From positions 1-64,000 of the forward strand of contig NZ_LBJG01000004.1 of assembly GCF_028128765.1 (NCBI RefSeq): DNA of 64,000 bases, read 5' to 3'. The position numbers and the translations under genes are program-made. The notes under the pieces are model-generated. The model saw only the letters and a program-made list of their open reading frames with translations. It searched no databases and was not told the origin of the DNA. Shown in pieces: positions 38,838 to 48,196 of this stretch. The stretch's first letter is position 1, and every line of letters begins with the position of its first letter. This DNA comes from Bradyrhizobium sp. CCBAU 51627. Its GTDB lineage: Bacteria; Pseudomonadota; Alphaproteobacteria; Rhizobiales; Xanthobacteraceae.

Positions 38838-40142
38838 ATGAAAGTTGAACTGATCGACAAGCTGGACAGCAAGACCGCCCGCATCGGCATCGTGGGCCTG
38901 GGCTATGTCGGCTTGCCCCTCATGCTTCGATATTGCGAGGTCGGCTACAAGGTCATCGGCTTCGATATCGACCAGTCCAAGGTTGACTCGCTCAAGGCGG
39001 GCAATTCCTACATCGAGCACATATCGAGCGGCAGCATCAGGCGCGCGACCGAACTCGGCTTCGAGCCTACCACCGACTTTTCCCGCGCCAAGGAGGTCGA
39101 CGCTCTCATCCTGTGCGTTCCGACGCCGCTTAACAAATATCGCGAGCCTGATCTCAGCTTCGTGCTCAACACGACCGAATCGCTGGTGCCTCACTTGCAC
39201 AAAGGAATGGTGTTGTCGCTTGAAAGCACGACCTATCCCGGCACCACGGAGGAGGAGCTGAAGCCACGGATCGAGAGTCGAGGGTTCAAGGTCGGCACCG
39301 ATATCTTCCTGGTGTTTTCGCCCGAACGCGAGGACCCAGGCAACCAGCATTTCACGACCCGCTCGATCCCGAAGGTCTGCGGCGGCTGCACGCCGGCGTG
39401 TCTGGAGGCGGGCATCGCGCTCTATCGTCAGGTGATCGACAAGGTCGTCCCGGTGAGTTCGACCCAGGCGGCCGAGCTGACGAAGCTGCTCGAGAACATC
39501 CATCGATCGGTGAACATCGGCCTCGCCAACGAGATGAAGATGGTCGCCGACAGGATGGGGATCGATATTCACGAGGTGATCCGGGCCGCGGCGACCAAGC
39601 CCTTCGGCTTCGTGCCCTATTATCCCGGCCCGGGCATCGGCGGCCACTGCATCCCGATCGATCCGTTCTACTTGACCTGGAAGGCGCGTGAGTATGGCAT
39701 GCACACGCGTTTCATCGAGCTTGCCGGCGAGATCAACTCCTCGATGCCGGACTACGTGGTCTCGAAAATTTCGCTCGCGCTCAATCAGCGCAACAAGTCG
39801 ATCAATGGCAGCTCCATTCTGGTGCTCGGCATCGCCTACAAGAAGAATGTCGACGACGTTCGTGAATCGCCCTCGGTGCTCCTCATGGAGCGTCTTCGAG
39901 ATCTCGGCGCGCGCATTTCGTATAGCGATCCGCACGTGGCTTCGTTCCCCAAGATGCGGGCGCACTCCTTCGATCTGGCCAGCGTGCCGCTGACTTCGGA
40001 CAATCTCAAACAGTTCGACTGCGTCCTGCTTGCGACCGATCACGACAAGTTCGATTATGAGCTGATCTGCAAGGAAGCGTCGCTGCTCGTCGATTGTCGC
40101 GGAAAGTTCCTTCAGCCGGCGGACAACATCGTGCGCGCTTGA
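38838..40142 (+). CDS. wbpA: UDP-N-acetylglucosamine 6-dehydrogenase (WbpA-like)
   Basis: The 434-residue enzyme has [47 protein letters not shown] and the catalytic [20 protein letters not shown] with Cys271. [15 protein letters not shown] follows in the C-domain. WbpA-type members oxidise C6 of UDP-GlcNAc to the uronate, the first step of the WbpA-B-E-D-I route encoded in this locus. It is the last gene of the plus-strand run and overlaps the opposing polymerase gene by 31 bp at their 3' ends. Confidence 0.88.
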   Translation: MKVELIDKLDSKTARIGIVGLGYVGLPLMLRYCEVGYKVIGFDIDQSKVDSLKAGNSYIEHISSGSIRRATELGFEPTTDFSRAKEVDALILCVPTPLNKYREPDLSFVLNTTESLVPHLHKGMVLSLESTTYPGTTEEELKPRIESRGFKVGTDIFLVFSPEREDPGNQHFTTRSIPKVCGGCTPACLEAGIALYRQVIDKVVPVSSTQAAELTKLLENIHRSVNIGLANEMKMVADRMGIDIHEVIRAAATKPFGFVPYYPGPGIGGHCIPIDPFYLTWKAREYGMHTRFIELAGEINSSMPDYVVSKISLALNQRNKSINGSSILVLGIAYKKNVDDVRESPSVLLMERLRDLGARISYSDPHVASFPKMRAHSFDLASVPLTSDNLKQFDCVLLATDHDKFDYELICKEASLLVDCRGKFLQPADNIVRA

Positions 40143-41479
40143 GCGGGCTGCTGCTCGTCCTTCGCCCTGTTCAGGGGCTTTCCCGTTGTCGTCGCCGCCG
40201 CGCGAGGCGACACGTACCACAACACGAACAACAGGGCGGCCCCGTTCGACAGGAGATTGGTCGAAAGCGGGACATTGACGAGCGCCTGCAGGATCAGTCC
40301 CGACGAAACCAGGATAAGCCGCGGCGACAGGCCGGACGAGAGGCGATTGGCTATGGCGATGATCAGCCCGCAGCCGAGCGCGGAAAGCGGTGCGAACAAT
40401 GGACCGACAGAGGCGATCCCCTCGGTCGCAAACAGCGAAGCATTGAATGCGCCGAGCTGATAGGCCTTCGACATGACCACGGATAGCGGCTCGTCATAAG
40501 GGCAGCTGATGAAGGGCTTCAACAAGTTGATCTGACAGAAGTGCGTCAGCGGATGTTCGGAAAAGAAGTTGTTGTAGACTTCCAGTGCAGCCGAAGGCAT
40601 TGCGATCATGCGGCTGTTGACCGTCCCGACGTAAAGCGAACCTATCCCGAGCGGAAAAAGGCCCGCTCTCATCGCGAAAAACAACACGATGCCGGCCAGC
40701 ATCGGCAGTAGCAGAGACAGGATGGTCGCGGCTCGCGGCGGCGCCCATGTCGATAACAAGGTGAGAAACACCAGCCAGAACGGCGCAAAGAGCGTCAGCT
40801 TGGTCAATGTGACCGGATAGAGTAGCAAGAGAAGCAGAAGGGCTAGTCCGGCGCGCCCAAACAGCTTGCGCTCCAGGAATCCTGCAAAGGCGAACGGGAG
40901 CAGGACGTTCGACGTTGTGCCCAGCGCATATCGAAGCGGCGCCGGAAAATTCAGTTCAGCGCGATATCTGTAGATCTCGGAGAGGCCAACTGGAGTGAAA
41001 TTATAGAGCGCGCCTACGGCCGCGACGGTCGCTCCGACCAGCAACATGACGGAAAGAAGGTGATCGAACGCGCGGGCCGACAGGGGAGGATGGCGCCGGC
41101 CCGGCGAGGTGATGAACAGGCTGGGAAGAATGAACAAGAGTCCGGATATGATGATCGAGACGTAGGCCAGCCGGTGGTCGTAGGTGAGCACGGAAAACGG
41201 GATCAGCCAAAGATAGCCGGCGATCATGGTGAAGAAGTTGAACGAGACGATGTATCCGAAGCTGAAACCGGCATAGGCGAAGAGGAGAACGACCGGCGCG
41301 AAGATCGAGACGTTCAGTATCGCAGCGACGATATGCGACCGATCGAACTCGACGGCGCCGGGGAATGTGTCGCTCACGCACGTCGTGGATACGCAGAGCG
41401 CCGCCGTAAAGATCAGGAGCAGCAAGATCAGCGTGAGCCTGCGTGGGGCCAATCTTGATGATAAGGCAAGACTGTTCAT
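40112..41479 (-). CDS. Wzy-like polytopic membrane protein (putative O-antigen polymerase)
   Basis: ATG 41479 gives 455 residues; a longer frame to 41563 adds a segment without family character. There are about ten hydrophobic spans (for example [55 protein letters not shown]). A large loop near [23 protein letters not shown] lies before [26 protein letters not shown], a layout common in oligosaccharide repeat-unit polymerases. The N-terminal span is followed by Cys-bearing periplasmic text ([11 protein letters not shown]). It is transcribed against the operon. A polymerase is not needed for an ABC-exported glycan, so it may serve another polymer. Confidence 0.6.
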   Translation of the reverse strand: MNSLALSSRLAPRRLTLILLLLIFTAALCVSTTCVSDTFPGAVEFDRSHIVAAILNVSIFAPVVLLFAYAGFSFGYIVSFNFFTMIAGYLWLIPFSVLTYDHRLAYVSIIISGLLFILPSLFITSPGRRHPPLSARAFDHLLSVMLLVGATVAAVGALYNFTPVGLSEIYRYRAELNFPAPLRYALGTTSNVLLPFAFAGFLERKLFGRAGLALLLLLLLYPVTLTKLTLFAPFWLVFLTLLSTWAPPRAATILSLLLPMLAGIVLFFAMRAGLFPLGIGSLYVGTVNSRMIAMPSAALEVYNNFFSEHPLTHFCQINLLKPFISCPYDEPLSVVMSKAYQLGAFNASLFATEGIASVGPLFAPLSALGCGLIIAIANRLSSGLSPRLILVSSGLILQALVNVPLSTNLLSNGAALLFVLWYVSPRAAATTTGKPLNRAKDEQQPAQARTMLSAG

Positions 41480-41785
41480 CGCGTCTTGGTATCCCGGGGC
41501 TAGAGGTCGTGTATAGGCTATCGGATGGACATCGACAACGGGTAGCCGAGCGCCCCGGACCATCGCCTTCGGGGCTCGGGGCGCGCACCGATCTCGGCCA
41601 GTTCGCTGGCGCCCAATCGTGGGCCTCGCAGATGCCCTTCATAGGACCCGGGCAATCCTGCCTGTAGGTGACAACGAAGGCGAGGTAGCCTCGGCATCAA
41701 GCCAGATGCCGCCAGGGCGCTTGCGCCGGGCGTGATTTACTTTGCCTCCGATTGTTGTAGAAGGCGATTTTCGAGGGTGCGACGG
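41480..41785. other. Divergent intergenic region
   Basis: This stretch separates the Wzy-like gene from the carbamoyltransferase gene. Frames on both strands stay open here but read as low-complexity Arg/Pro/Gly text without family character. Promoters for both genes are expected; I cannot point to convincing -35/-10 boxes. GGCGAGGTAGCCTCG near 41672 is a minor inverted repeat. Confidence 0.4.
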
Positions 41786-43423
41786 ATGTATGTGATCGGA
41801 ATCAGCTCTGGCATCAAGCACGGCCACCACGATGGTGCGGCGGTGCTGTTGCGCGACGGCGAGTTGATCGCAGCCGCCGAGGAGGAGCGTTTCACGCTGG
41901 CCAAGCATGCGCGCGGCGAGCTTCCGCGCGGAGCGATCGGATTTTGCCTGAAGCAGGCCGGCATCACCATGCGTGAGGTTGACTGGATCTGCTCGCCGCT
42001 GAAGACCTACACGAATTACGCGCAGCGCCTTACGGAATATTTCAGCTACCAGTTCGGGCACAGCCCGAAGATCGAGCTCTACGATCACCACCTCTGTCAC
42101 GCCGCGAGCTCGTTCTATGGATCCGGTTTCTCCGAGGCGACCGTCGCCTGCTTCGACTTCTCGGGTGACTCCAGCTCCGGTCTCGTCGCGCATGCGCGCG
42201 GCAATGATTTCCGCGTGCTGACGCGGTTCGGCCGCCACAATAGCCTTGGTCTCTATTACGGGATGCTGACCCAGTATCTCGGCTATCAGATGACCAACGA
42301 TGAGTACAAGGTCATGGGTCTGTCGTCTTATGGCAGCCCCGAATATCTCGACAAGTTCGCCAAGCTGCTGCGCCCGGCCGGCATCAATTACGAGCTCGAT
42401 CCGGGGCTTGACAAGCGCCGACGCGATGCGGACATTTTCACCAGCGATTTCTCGACGCGGCAGGAGCGCATCTTCACCGAGAAGATGGAGGAGGTCCTCG
42501 GACCGCGCCGCCTTCGCGGCGCGCCGCTTGACCAGCGGCTGACCAACATCGCCGCAAGCGGCCAGAAGCAGCTCGAGATCGTCACGACCGAGGTGATCCG
42601 CTCTGCGATCGCCGAAACCGGCTGCGGCGATGTCTGCATCGCCGGCGGCGTCGGGCTGAACTGCAAGATGAACATGGAGATCGCGGCCGAGCCCGCTGTG
42701 AAGCGTCTCTATGTCCCGCCGGTGCCGCACGATGCAGGTGTGGCCCTGGGCGCCGCGATGATGAAGTGTGCCGAGGCGGGCCATGCAATATCGCCGCTGT
42801 CCCACGCCTATTGGGGGCCAGAGTACTCCAACGACACGATCCGCGAGACGCTCGACAAGATCGGGGCACGCTTCGAATTGCTCGACGATCCCGTAGCGCA
42901 CTGCGTCACCGATCTCGCCGAGCAGAAGACGATCGGCTGGTTCCAGGGACGGATGGAGTACGGCCCTCGCGCGCTCGGCAATCGCTCGATCCTCGCCGAT
43001 CCGCGTCAGGCCGGTATGAAGGATCGCATCAATCTTACGATCAAATATCGCGAGGAGTTCCGCCCCTTCTGCCCGTCGGTTCTGTACGAACGTCAAGCCG
43101 AGTACTTTGAAGATACGTTCGACGCGCCCTTCATGGTGGTGACGTTTCCGGTCAACGAGAAGGTCGCTAACACTATGCCGGCTGTGGTCCATGTCGACAA
43201 CACTGCGCGCATCCAGAGTGTCCACGCGGACAGCAATCCGCTCTACAGTCGCCTGATCGGTGAGTTCGCAAAAGCGACCTCATTGCCCGTGCTGATCAAC
43301 ACGAGCCTCAATATCAACGAGCAGCCGACCGTGAACGCGCCGCTGGAGGCGCTGCACACTTACTTTTGCTCGGGGCTCGATGTGCTCTATCTCGGCAACT
43401 ACAGGCTCTCGAAAGCGGGCTGA
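41786..43423 (+). CDS. Carbamoyltransferase (NodU/CmcH family)
   Basis: ATG 41786 (545 residues) is chosen over GTG 41732 because MYVIGISSGIKHGHHDGAAVLL is the family's N-terminus. It has AAAEEERFTLAKH, the Kae1-like metal site DHHLCHAASSFYGSG (about residues 100-114), GGVGLNCKMNMEI, and the C-terminal MEYGPRALGNRSILADPR. Such enzymes transfer carbamoyl from carbamoyl phosphate to a hydroxyl group, for example on Nod factor sugars, antibiotics or O-antigen. In this position, carbamoylation of the surface glycan is the natural reading. Its stop lies two bases from the end of the opposing CapK-like gene. Confidence 0.88.
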   Translation: MYVIGISSGIKHGHHDGAAVLLRDGELIAAAEEERFTLAKHARGELPRGAIGFCLKQAGITMREVDWICSPLKTYTNYAQRLTEYFSYQFGHSPKIELYDHHLCHAASSFYGSGFSEATVACFDFSGDSSSGLVAHARGNDFRVLTRFGRHNSLGLYYGMLTQYLGYQMTNDEYKVMGLSSYGSPEYLDKFAKLLRPAGINYELDPGLDKRRRDADIFTSDFSTRQERIFTEKMEEVLGPRRLRGAPLDQRLTNIAASGQKQLEIVTTEVIRSAIAETGCGDVCIAGGVGLNCKMNMEIAAEPAVKRLYVPPVPHDAGVALGAAMMKCAEAGHAISPLSHAYWGPEYSNDTIRETLDKIGARFELLDDPVAHCVTDLAEQKTIGWFQGRMEYGPRALGNRSILADPRQAGMKDRINLTIKYREEFRPFCPSVLYERQAEYFEDTFDAPFMVVTFPVNEKVANTMPAVVHVDNTARIQSVHADSNPLYSRLIGEFAKATSLPVLINTSLNINEQPTVNAPLEALHTYFCSGLDVLYLGNYRLSKAG

Positions 43424-43425
43424 GC

Positions 43426-44649
43426 TCACCGCTCGTCGGCGATCACCTTGCCGTCGTTCGGTAGCGCGCCCGGGTTTACCAGCTCGACATCGCCGCCGAG
43501 TTTCGTGACGGCCCGCAGGCTGCTCACGATCTGCTCCCGCAGCGCATCGCTCGCCCCAGCGCATTCCGCTTTCAGCGTCATCGCATCAGCCTCGCCCTGG
43601 CGCGTGACCACAAGGCGCAGCCTTCCGAGCGCTGGATGGCGCTTGCCGATCTCGGCGACCTGCTCGGGGCGGACGAACATGCCTTTGACCTTGGTGGTCT
43701 GGTCGGCGCGGCCCATCCAGCCTTTGATGCGCATGTTGGTGCGGCCGCACTTGCTGGGTCCCGGGAGCGCCGCGGTGAGGTCGCCCAGCGCGAGACGAAT
43801 CCAGGGATGATGCGGATCGAGCGAGGTCACCACGATCTCGCCGACATCGCCGGGGGAGACGGGATCGCCGGTGCCGGGCCTGACGATCTCCATGATCAGA
43901 TCCTCATTCACGATCATACCCTCACGAGCCTCGGTCTCGAACGCGATCAGGCCGAGATCGGCGGTGCCGAAGGCCTGGTAGGCGTCGACGCCGCGCGCCT
44001 TGATCTCTGCCTGGAGCGAGGGCGGGAAGGCGGCGCCCGAGACCAGCGCGCGCTTGATCGAGGAGACGTCCCGGCCCGCGGTCGCCGCGGCATCGAGCAG
44101 GATCTTCAGGAAATCAGGTGTGCCACTGTAGCCGACCGGACGATATGCCTCGATCAGCTCGAATTGCTGCTCGGTGTTACCCGGGCCGGCCGGTATCACA
44201 GCGCAGCCGAGCGCACGTGCCGAGGAGTCAAAGATGAAGCCGCCGGGGGTGAGATGGTAGCTGAAGGTATTGAGTACGATGTCGCCGGGCCGGAACCCGG
44301 CCGCGAACAGCGCTCGCGCGCCGCGCCAGGGGTCGGCCTGCCGTCCTTCCGGCTCGAAGATCGGGCCCGGGGAGGTGAACAGGCGGGCGAACGACCCCGG
44401 GGCCGCTGCCACGAAGCCGCCGAAGGGCCGCCGAGCCTTGTGCAGGGCCGGCAGATCCGACTTACGCAGCACCGGCAGGCCCGCCAGCGCCGTTCTGGAG
44501 GTCACCGAGGCGGGATCGATGCCCTTCAGCCGCTCGGCATGGGCCGGGGCGGCCATGGCGCTACGCAGCACGCCCGGCACGCGGGCGAACAGCTCGGCCT
44601 CGCGCGCCGCCGGCTCACGCGTCTCGAGGGCATCGTAATGGGCGGTCAT
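43426..44649 (-). CDS. Phenylacetate-CoA ligase/CapK-like adenylating enzyme
   Basis: The 407-residue protein resembles PaaK/CapK. It has LAGLPVLRKSDLPAL, GFRPGDIVLNTFSYHLTPGG, YSGTPDFLKILLD, YQAFGTADLGLIAFE, GEIVVTSLDPHHPWIRLALGD, and GWMGRADQTTKVKGMFVRPEQV as the hinge/A8 region. It probably activates an aromatic or other carboxylic acid as a CoA thioester. The canonical Ser/Thr-rich P-loop is weak (FARLFTSPGPIFEP). It starts 86 bases from the divergent AGE epimerase and is near, but separate from, the liv operon that also contains an acyl-CoA ligase. Confidence 0.75.
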   Translation of the reverse strand: MTAHYDALETREPAAREAELFARVPGVLRSAMAAPAHAERLKGIDPASVTSRTALAGLPVLRKSDLPALHKARRPFGGFVAAAPGSFARLFTSPGPIFEPEGRQADPWRGARALFAAGFRPGDIVLNTFSYHLTPGGFIFDSSARALGCAVIPAGPGNTEQQFELIEAYRPVGYSGTPDFLKILLDAAATAGRDVSSIKRALVSGAAFPPSLQAEIKARGVDAYQAFGTADLGLIAFETEAREGMIVNEDLIMEIVRPGTGDPVSPGDVGEIVVTSLDPHHPWIRLALGDLTAALPGPSKCGRTNMRIKGWMGRADQTTKVKGMFVRPEQVAEIGKRHPALGRLRLVVTRQGEADAMTLKAECAGASDALREQIVSSLRAVTKLGGDVELVNPGALPNDGKVIADER

Positions 44650-44735
44650 GGCAGGTCTTTCCGGATTGGCATCCGTTGCGCGCGGCCGATCGCATGGGTA
44701 TCAGACGGCCATTGGCGGGGCGTGGAGAGGACGTG

Positions 44736-45887
44736 ATGGCGGGCGAGAGCATCATTCCGGCGGACGAGACGGCCGGCGTCGTCGCGCGCCTCAAGCGCCG
44801 CATGATCGAGGACGCGATACCGCTGTGGTCGACCGCCGGCTGGGACCATGAAACGGGCGGCTTCATCGACCGGTTGCACCGTGACGGCACCCCGGATACG
44901 GCCGCACCGCGGCGCGTGTTCGTGCAGGCGCGTCAGATCTATTGCTTCGCCAAGGCGGCGCAGATGGGCTGGTATCCGCAAGGCCGCGCCATCGCGCTGA
45001 AGGGGCTGGAGCATCTCCTGGCGAAGGCGAAGGCGCCCGACGGCAAGCCCGGCTATGTGCACCAGCTGACGCCGGAGGGTACGGTGCTGGATGGCCGACG
45101 CGACGCCTACGACCACGCCTTCATCCTGTTTGCACTTGCGACGGTCTATGCGCTCGACCAGGACGCCCAGATCCGCGCGGAGATCGATGCGCTGCTTGCT
45201 TTCCTCGACGGCCATCTGCGCTCGCCGAATGGCGGCGTGCACGAAGGCCTGCCGGTGTGGCTGCCGCGCCGGCAGAACCCGCAGATGCATCTGTTCGAGG
45301 CGATGATCGCGTGTTTCGATGCGACCCTCGATCTGTCGTTCCAGAATCGCGCCGGCGAGTTCTTCGCGCTGTTCCTGGCCAATCTCTACGACAAGCGGAA
45401 GTGCATCCTGACGGAGTACTTTGAGGAGGATTGGTCGAAGATCGAGCCCGTCAGCGTCGAGCCTGGCCACCAGGCGGAATGGGTCTGGCTGCTGAAGGGA
45501 TTTGAGCGCATTACGGGCTGTCCGACCGGACAGCGGCGCGGCGAGTTGCTCGCGACCGCGCTCCGCTATTGCGACGCGGCGACCGGCTGCCTCGTCGACG
45601 AGGGAGATGATGCCGGCAACATCCGCCGCAGCACGCGCCGGCTGTGGCCGCAGACCGAGATCGCAAAGGCCTGGATTGCGCAGGCCGAGTCCGGTGAGGC
45701 GGGCGCTGCGGACGAAGCGCGCGCGGCGCTGGTGCGGCTCGAAAGGCTTTACCTCAGCCATCCCGTGCGGGGCGGCTGGTACGACCAGTTCGACTGCGAC
45801 GGCAAATCGCTGATCGACACCATTCCTGCGTCGTCGTTCTATCATGTTCTCTGCGCGGTCACGGAAGCGGAGCAGGTGCTGGGTTGA
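44736..45887 (+). CDS. AGE-family N-acylglucosamine 2-epimerase / mannose isomerase
   Basis: ATG 44736 (383 residues) has a strong GGAGAGG site five bases upstream; the earlier TTG 44676 is rejected. The protein shows the (alpha/alpha)6-barrel signatures of the family: PRRVFVQARQIYCFAKAAQMGW, YDHAFILFALATVYAL, NPQMHLFEAMIACFDATLD, VEPGHQAEWVWLLKGFER and RRLWPQTEIAKAWI. Conserved His and Arg residues in RQIY, HLFEA and GHQAEW line the active site. It probably interconverts a hexose such as mannose/fructose or GlcNAc/ManNAc. It ends three bases from the convergent livF. Confidence 0.82.
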   Translation: MAGESIIPADETAGVVARLKRRMIEDAIPLWSTAGWDHETGGFIDRLHRDGTPDTAAPRRVFVQARQIYCFAKAAQMGWYPQGRAIALKGLEHLLAKAKAPDGKPGYVHQLTPEGTVLDGRRDAYDHAFILFALATVYALDQDAQIRAEIDALLAFLDGHLRSPNGGVHEGLPVWLPRRQNPQMHLFEAMIACFDATLDLSFQNRAGEFFALFLANLYDKRKCILTEYFEEDWSKIEPVSVEPGHQAEWVWLLKGFERITGCPTGQRRGELLATALRYCDAATGCLVDEGDDAGNIRRSTRRLWPQTEIAKAWIAQAESGEAGAADEARAALVRLERLYLSHPVRGGWYDQFDCDGKSLIDTIPASSFYHVLCAVTEAEQVLG

Positions 45888-45890
45888 GTT

Positions 45891-46730
45891 TCAAAGCCAC
45901 CGTTTGCGGCGCTTGAAGCTCTTGAGGTTTTTGAAACTCTTGCGCTGGTCGCCGGCGCCGCCGAGGTAGAATTCCTTGACGTCCTCGTTGTCGCGCAGTT
46001 CGTCGGCGGTGCCGTCGAGCACGACCTTGCCTTGCTCCATGATATAGCCGTGGCTCGCAACCGACAGCGCGGCGCGCGCGTTCTGCTCGACCAGGAGGAT
46101 GGTGACGCCGAGGTCACGGTTGATCTTCTGGATGATGGAGAACACCTCTTTCACCAGCAGCGGCGACAGGCCCATCGACGGCTCATCCATCAAGATCATC
46201 TTCGGGCGCGCCATAAGCGCACGGCCGATCGCGAGCATCTGCTGCTCACCGCCGGAGAGATAGCCGGCCAATCCGGTGCGTTCCTTCAGGCGCGGGAAAT
46301 AGTCGAAGACCCTGTCGAGATCGGCGTCGACTTCGCGATCCCGGCGGGTGAAGGCGCCGAGCTTGAGGTTCTCCAGCGAGGTCATGTCGGCGACGATGCG
46401 CCGGCCTTCCATGACCTGGAAGATGCCACGGCGGACGATCTTGTCGGGATCGATGCCGGCGATCGGCTCGCCCTCAAACAGGATCTCGCCGCGCGTGACC
46501 TCGCCGTCCTCAGTCTTGAGCAGACCCGAGATCGCCTTCAGGGTCGTCGACTTGCCGGCGCCGTTGGCACCCAGCAGCGCCACGATCGCGCCCTTGGGCA
46601 CGTCCAGGCTGAGGCCGCGCAGCACCAGGATGACGTCATCATAGACGACCTCGATGTTGCGTACGGCGAGGAGGGGCGGGGCTGCGACAACGGTCGGCGT
46701 GGGGCGAGATACTTCGAGGGTGTCGGTCAT
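45891..46730 (-). CDS. livF: Branched-chain amino acid-type ABC transporter ATPase (LivF)
   Basis: This 279-residue ATPase has Walker A LLGANGAGKST, the signature LSGGEQQMLAIGRAL, Walker B MILMDEPSMGLSPLL and the H-loop ILLVEQNARAALSVASHGYIMEQGKV, typical of LivF. The C-terminus carries a basic tail (RKSFKNLKSFKRRKRWL) that normal LivF proteins lack. It is the last gene of the minus-strand set livG-ligase-livH-livM-livK-livF. A repeat element separates it from livK. Confidence 0.92.
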   Translation of the reverse strand: MTDTLEVSRPTPTVVAAPPLLAVRNIEVVYDDVILVLRGLSLDVPKGAIVALLGANGAGKSTTLKAISGLLKTEDGEVTRGEILFEGEPIAGIDPDKIVRRGIFQVMEGRRIVADMTSLENLKLGAFTRRDREVDADLDRVFDYFPRLKERTGLAGYLSGGEQQMLAIGRALMARPKMILMDEPSMGLSPLLVKEVFSIIQKINRDLGVTILLVEQNARAALSVASHGYIMEQGKVVLDGTADELRDNEDVKEFYLGGAGDQRKSFKNLKSFKRRKRWL

Positions 46731-46748
46731 GCTTGATCAATCTCCGCT

Positions 46749-46850
46749 GTCGTCGCCCGGCTCGACCGGGCGACCCAGTATTCCAGAGACGCCGGACGTT
46801 CCACGAGAAGGCGCGGCGTACTGGATCCCCCGCCTTCGCGGGGGATGACA
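46749..46850. repeat. Dispersed palindromic intergenic repeat
   Basis: Two GC-rich hairpins (GTCGCCCGG/CCGGGCGAC and ATCCCCCGC/GCGGGGGAT) flank an inner CCAGTA...TACTGG pair, forming an extended dyad between livF and livK. Elements ending in GGGGGATGACA of this type are scattered in Bradyrhizobium intergenic regions. It may work as an mRNA-stabilising or attenuating hairpin within the operon. Confidence 0.65.
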
Positions 46851-46869
46851 GTTGTGGTCGGAGCTGGGC

Positions 46870-48153
46870 TCACCAGCCCAGCAGTTCCGGCTTGCGCGGC
46901 AGCTCGACGGTCTTGACCTTTTCGAGCTTGATCGTGCCCTTGGCCATGAGGTCGTTGAGGTCGCCGTCGGTCGGGCCCGAGATCTTGGTCCGGTAGAGGT
47001 CGACCTTCAGCGTGCCGCGGTGGTCCTTGTCGGTCCAGGTCGAGGGATTGCAGACGCCCTCCATCCCAGCCGGCACCCAGTCCTTCTTCTGGTAGAAGCC
47101 CTTGGCGACGTTCTCACCAGTGGCGCCGCCGTTCTTGCTAGCCCACTCGATCGCTTCCTTCATGTAAAGGGCCGAGCAGACCGCGGCGACATAATGCACG
47201 GGGCGATAGACCTTGCCGGTGGGGTCGGACATCTTGGAGATCTCCATCACCGTCTTCATGCCCGGCGCATCGCCACCCCAGCTCACCGCGGTGCGCAAGG
47301 GGAAGATCACGCCGTTGGCGGCATCGCCTGCCGTCTTGGCAGCGTTCTCGTCCATGCCCCAGACATTGCCGAGGAACTGGATCTCGACGCCGGCAGTCTT
47401 GCAGGCCTTCATCACCGAGATGTTGGAAGCGGCGGTGTTGCCGAGATAGGCGTAGTTGGCGCCGGAGGATTTCAGGCTCAGACACTGCGCGCTGTAGTCG
47501 CCCGGCGCGAGGGCGAACACCAGCGGCGGCAGCACCTCGAAGCCGAGCTCCTGCGCCATCGCCTCCCCTGCGGCTTTCGGCGCGTTCGGGTAGGGATGGT
47601 TGGCGCCCATATGGACGAACTTGGGCTTGCCGGGCTTGCCTTTGGCCTTCCAGTCCTCGGCGGCCCACATCAGCATTGCGCGCAGCGAGTCCGAATAGCT
47701 CGGGCCGTAGAAGAAATTGTAGGGCGCGGGCTTGGCCTTGCCGCTCGTGCCTTCGGGATCGGTCAGGGCTGCGGCGTAGGAGCCGGACATATCGGGGATC
47801 TTGTCCTGCGCGAGAAAGCCGGTGAGGGCTTCGGTATCTGCGGTGCCCCAGCCCATGATCGCAGCCACCTTGCTGTCCGGCGCCGACCATTTCTTGTAGA
47901 GCGCGATCGCCTTGGGCACCTGGTAGCCGTAGTCGTTGGTGTCGACATTGACTTGCTTGCCGCCGACGCCGCCGTTCTTGTTGACCCAGGCAAAAGTGTC
48001 GGCGACGGCCTGGCCGTAGGGTGTGCCGACATCGGAGGTGCCGCCCGAATAATCGGCGAGATGGCCGATCGCGATCTGCGCCTGCGCGCTCGCCGAGAAT
48101 GCGGCGACCGCGATCGCGAGCGATGCGGTGCTCAAAAAGGACGTCATCTTCAT
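46870..48153 (-). CDS. livK: ABC transporter periplasmic substrate-binding protein (LivK-like)
   Basis: The 427-residue protein has a signal peptide (MKMTSFLSTASLAIAVAAFS, cleavage probably after SAQAQ) and a type I periplasmic-binding fold. IAIGHLADYSGGTSDVGTPYG, VDTNDYGYQVPKAIALYKKW and KFVHMGANHPYPNAPKAAGEAM are visible. Family members bind branched-chain amino acids, amides or aromatic and other carboxylates. The neighbouring acyl-CoA ligase suggests a carboxylic acid substrate. It is cotranscribed with livM upstream. Confidence 0.88.
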   Translation of the reverse strand: MKMTSFLSTASLAIAVAAFSASAQAQIAIGHLADYSGGTSDVGTPYGQAVADTFAWVNKNGGVGGKQVNVDTNDYGYQVPKAIALYKKWSAPDSKVAAIMGWGTADTEALTGFLAQDKIPDMSGSYAAALTDPEGTSGKAKPAPYNFFYGPSYSDSLRAMLMWAAEDWKAKGKPGKPKFVHMGANHPYPNAPKAAGEAMAQELGFEVLPPLVFALAPGDYSAQCLSLKSSGANYAYLGNTAASNISVMKACKTAGVEIQFLGNVWGMDENAAKTAGDAANGVIFPLRTAVSWGGDAPGMKTVMEISKMSDPTGKVYRPVHYVAAVCSALYMKEAIEWASKNGGATGENVAKGFYQKKDWVPAGMEGVCNPSTWTDKDHRGTLKVDLYRTKISGPTDGDLNDLMAKGTIKLEKVKTVELPRKPELLGW

Positions 48154-48196
48154 GGGTCGGTTCCTCCGGTTTATTGTTTAAGTGAGATTGCCGCGC

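Noticed and set aside
38775..40220. Minus-strand open frame of 481 residues
   Set aside because: It is antisense to the well-supported WbpA-like dehydrogenase; its composition (Arg, His, Asp rich) is typical of a high-GC antisense shadow.
41477..41486. Possible half of the CGTTCA-N5-TGAACG operator near the Wzy-like gene (GTTCATCGCG)
   Set aside because: The second arm is missing and the bases are the start codon region of the membrane protein gene.
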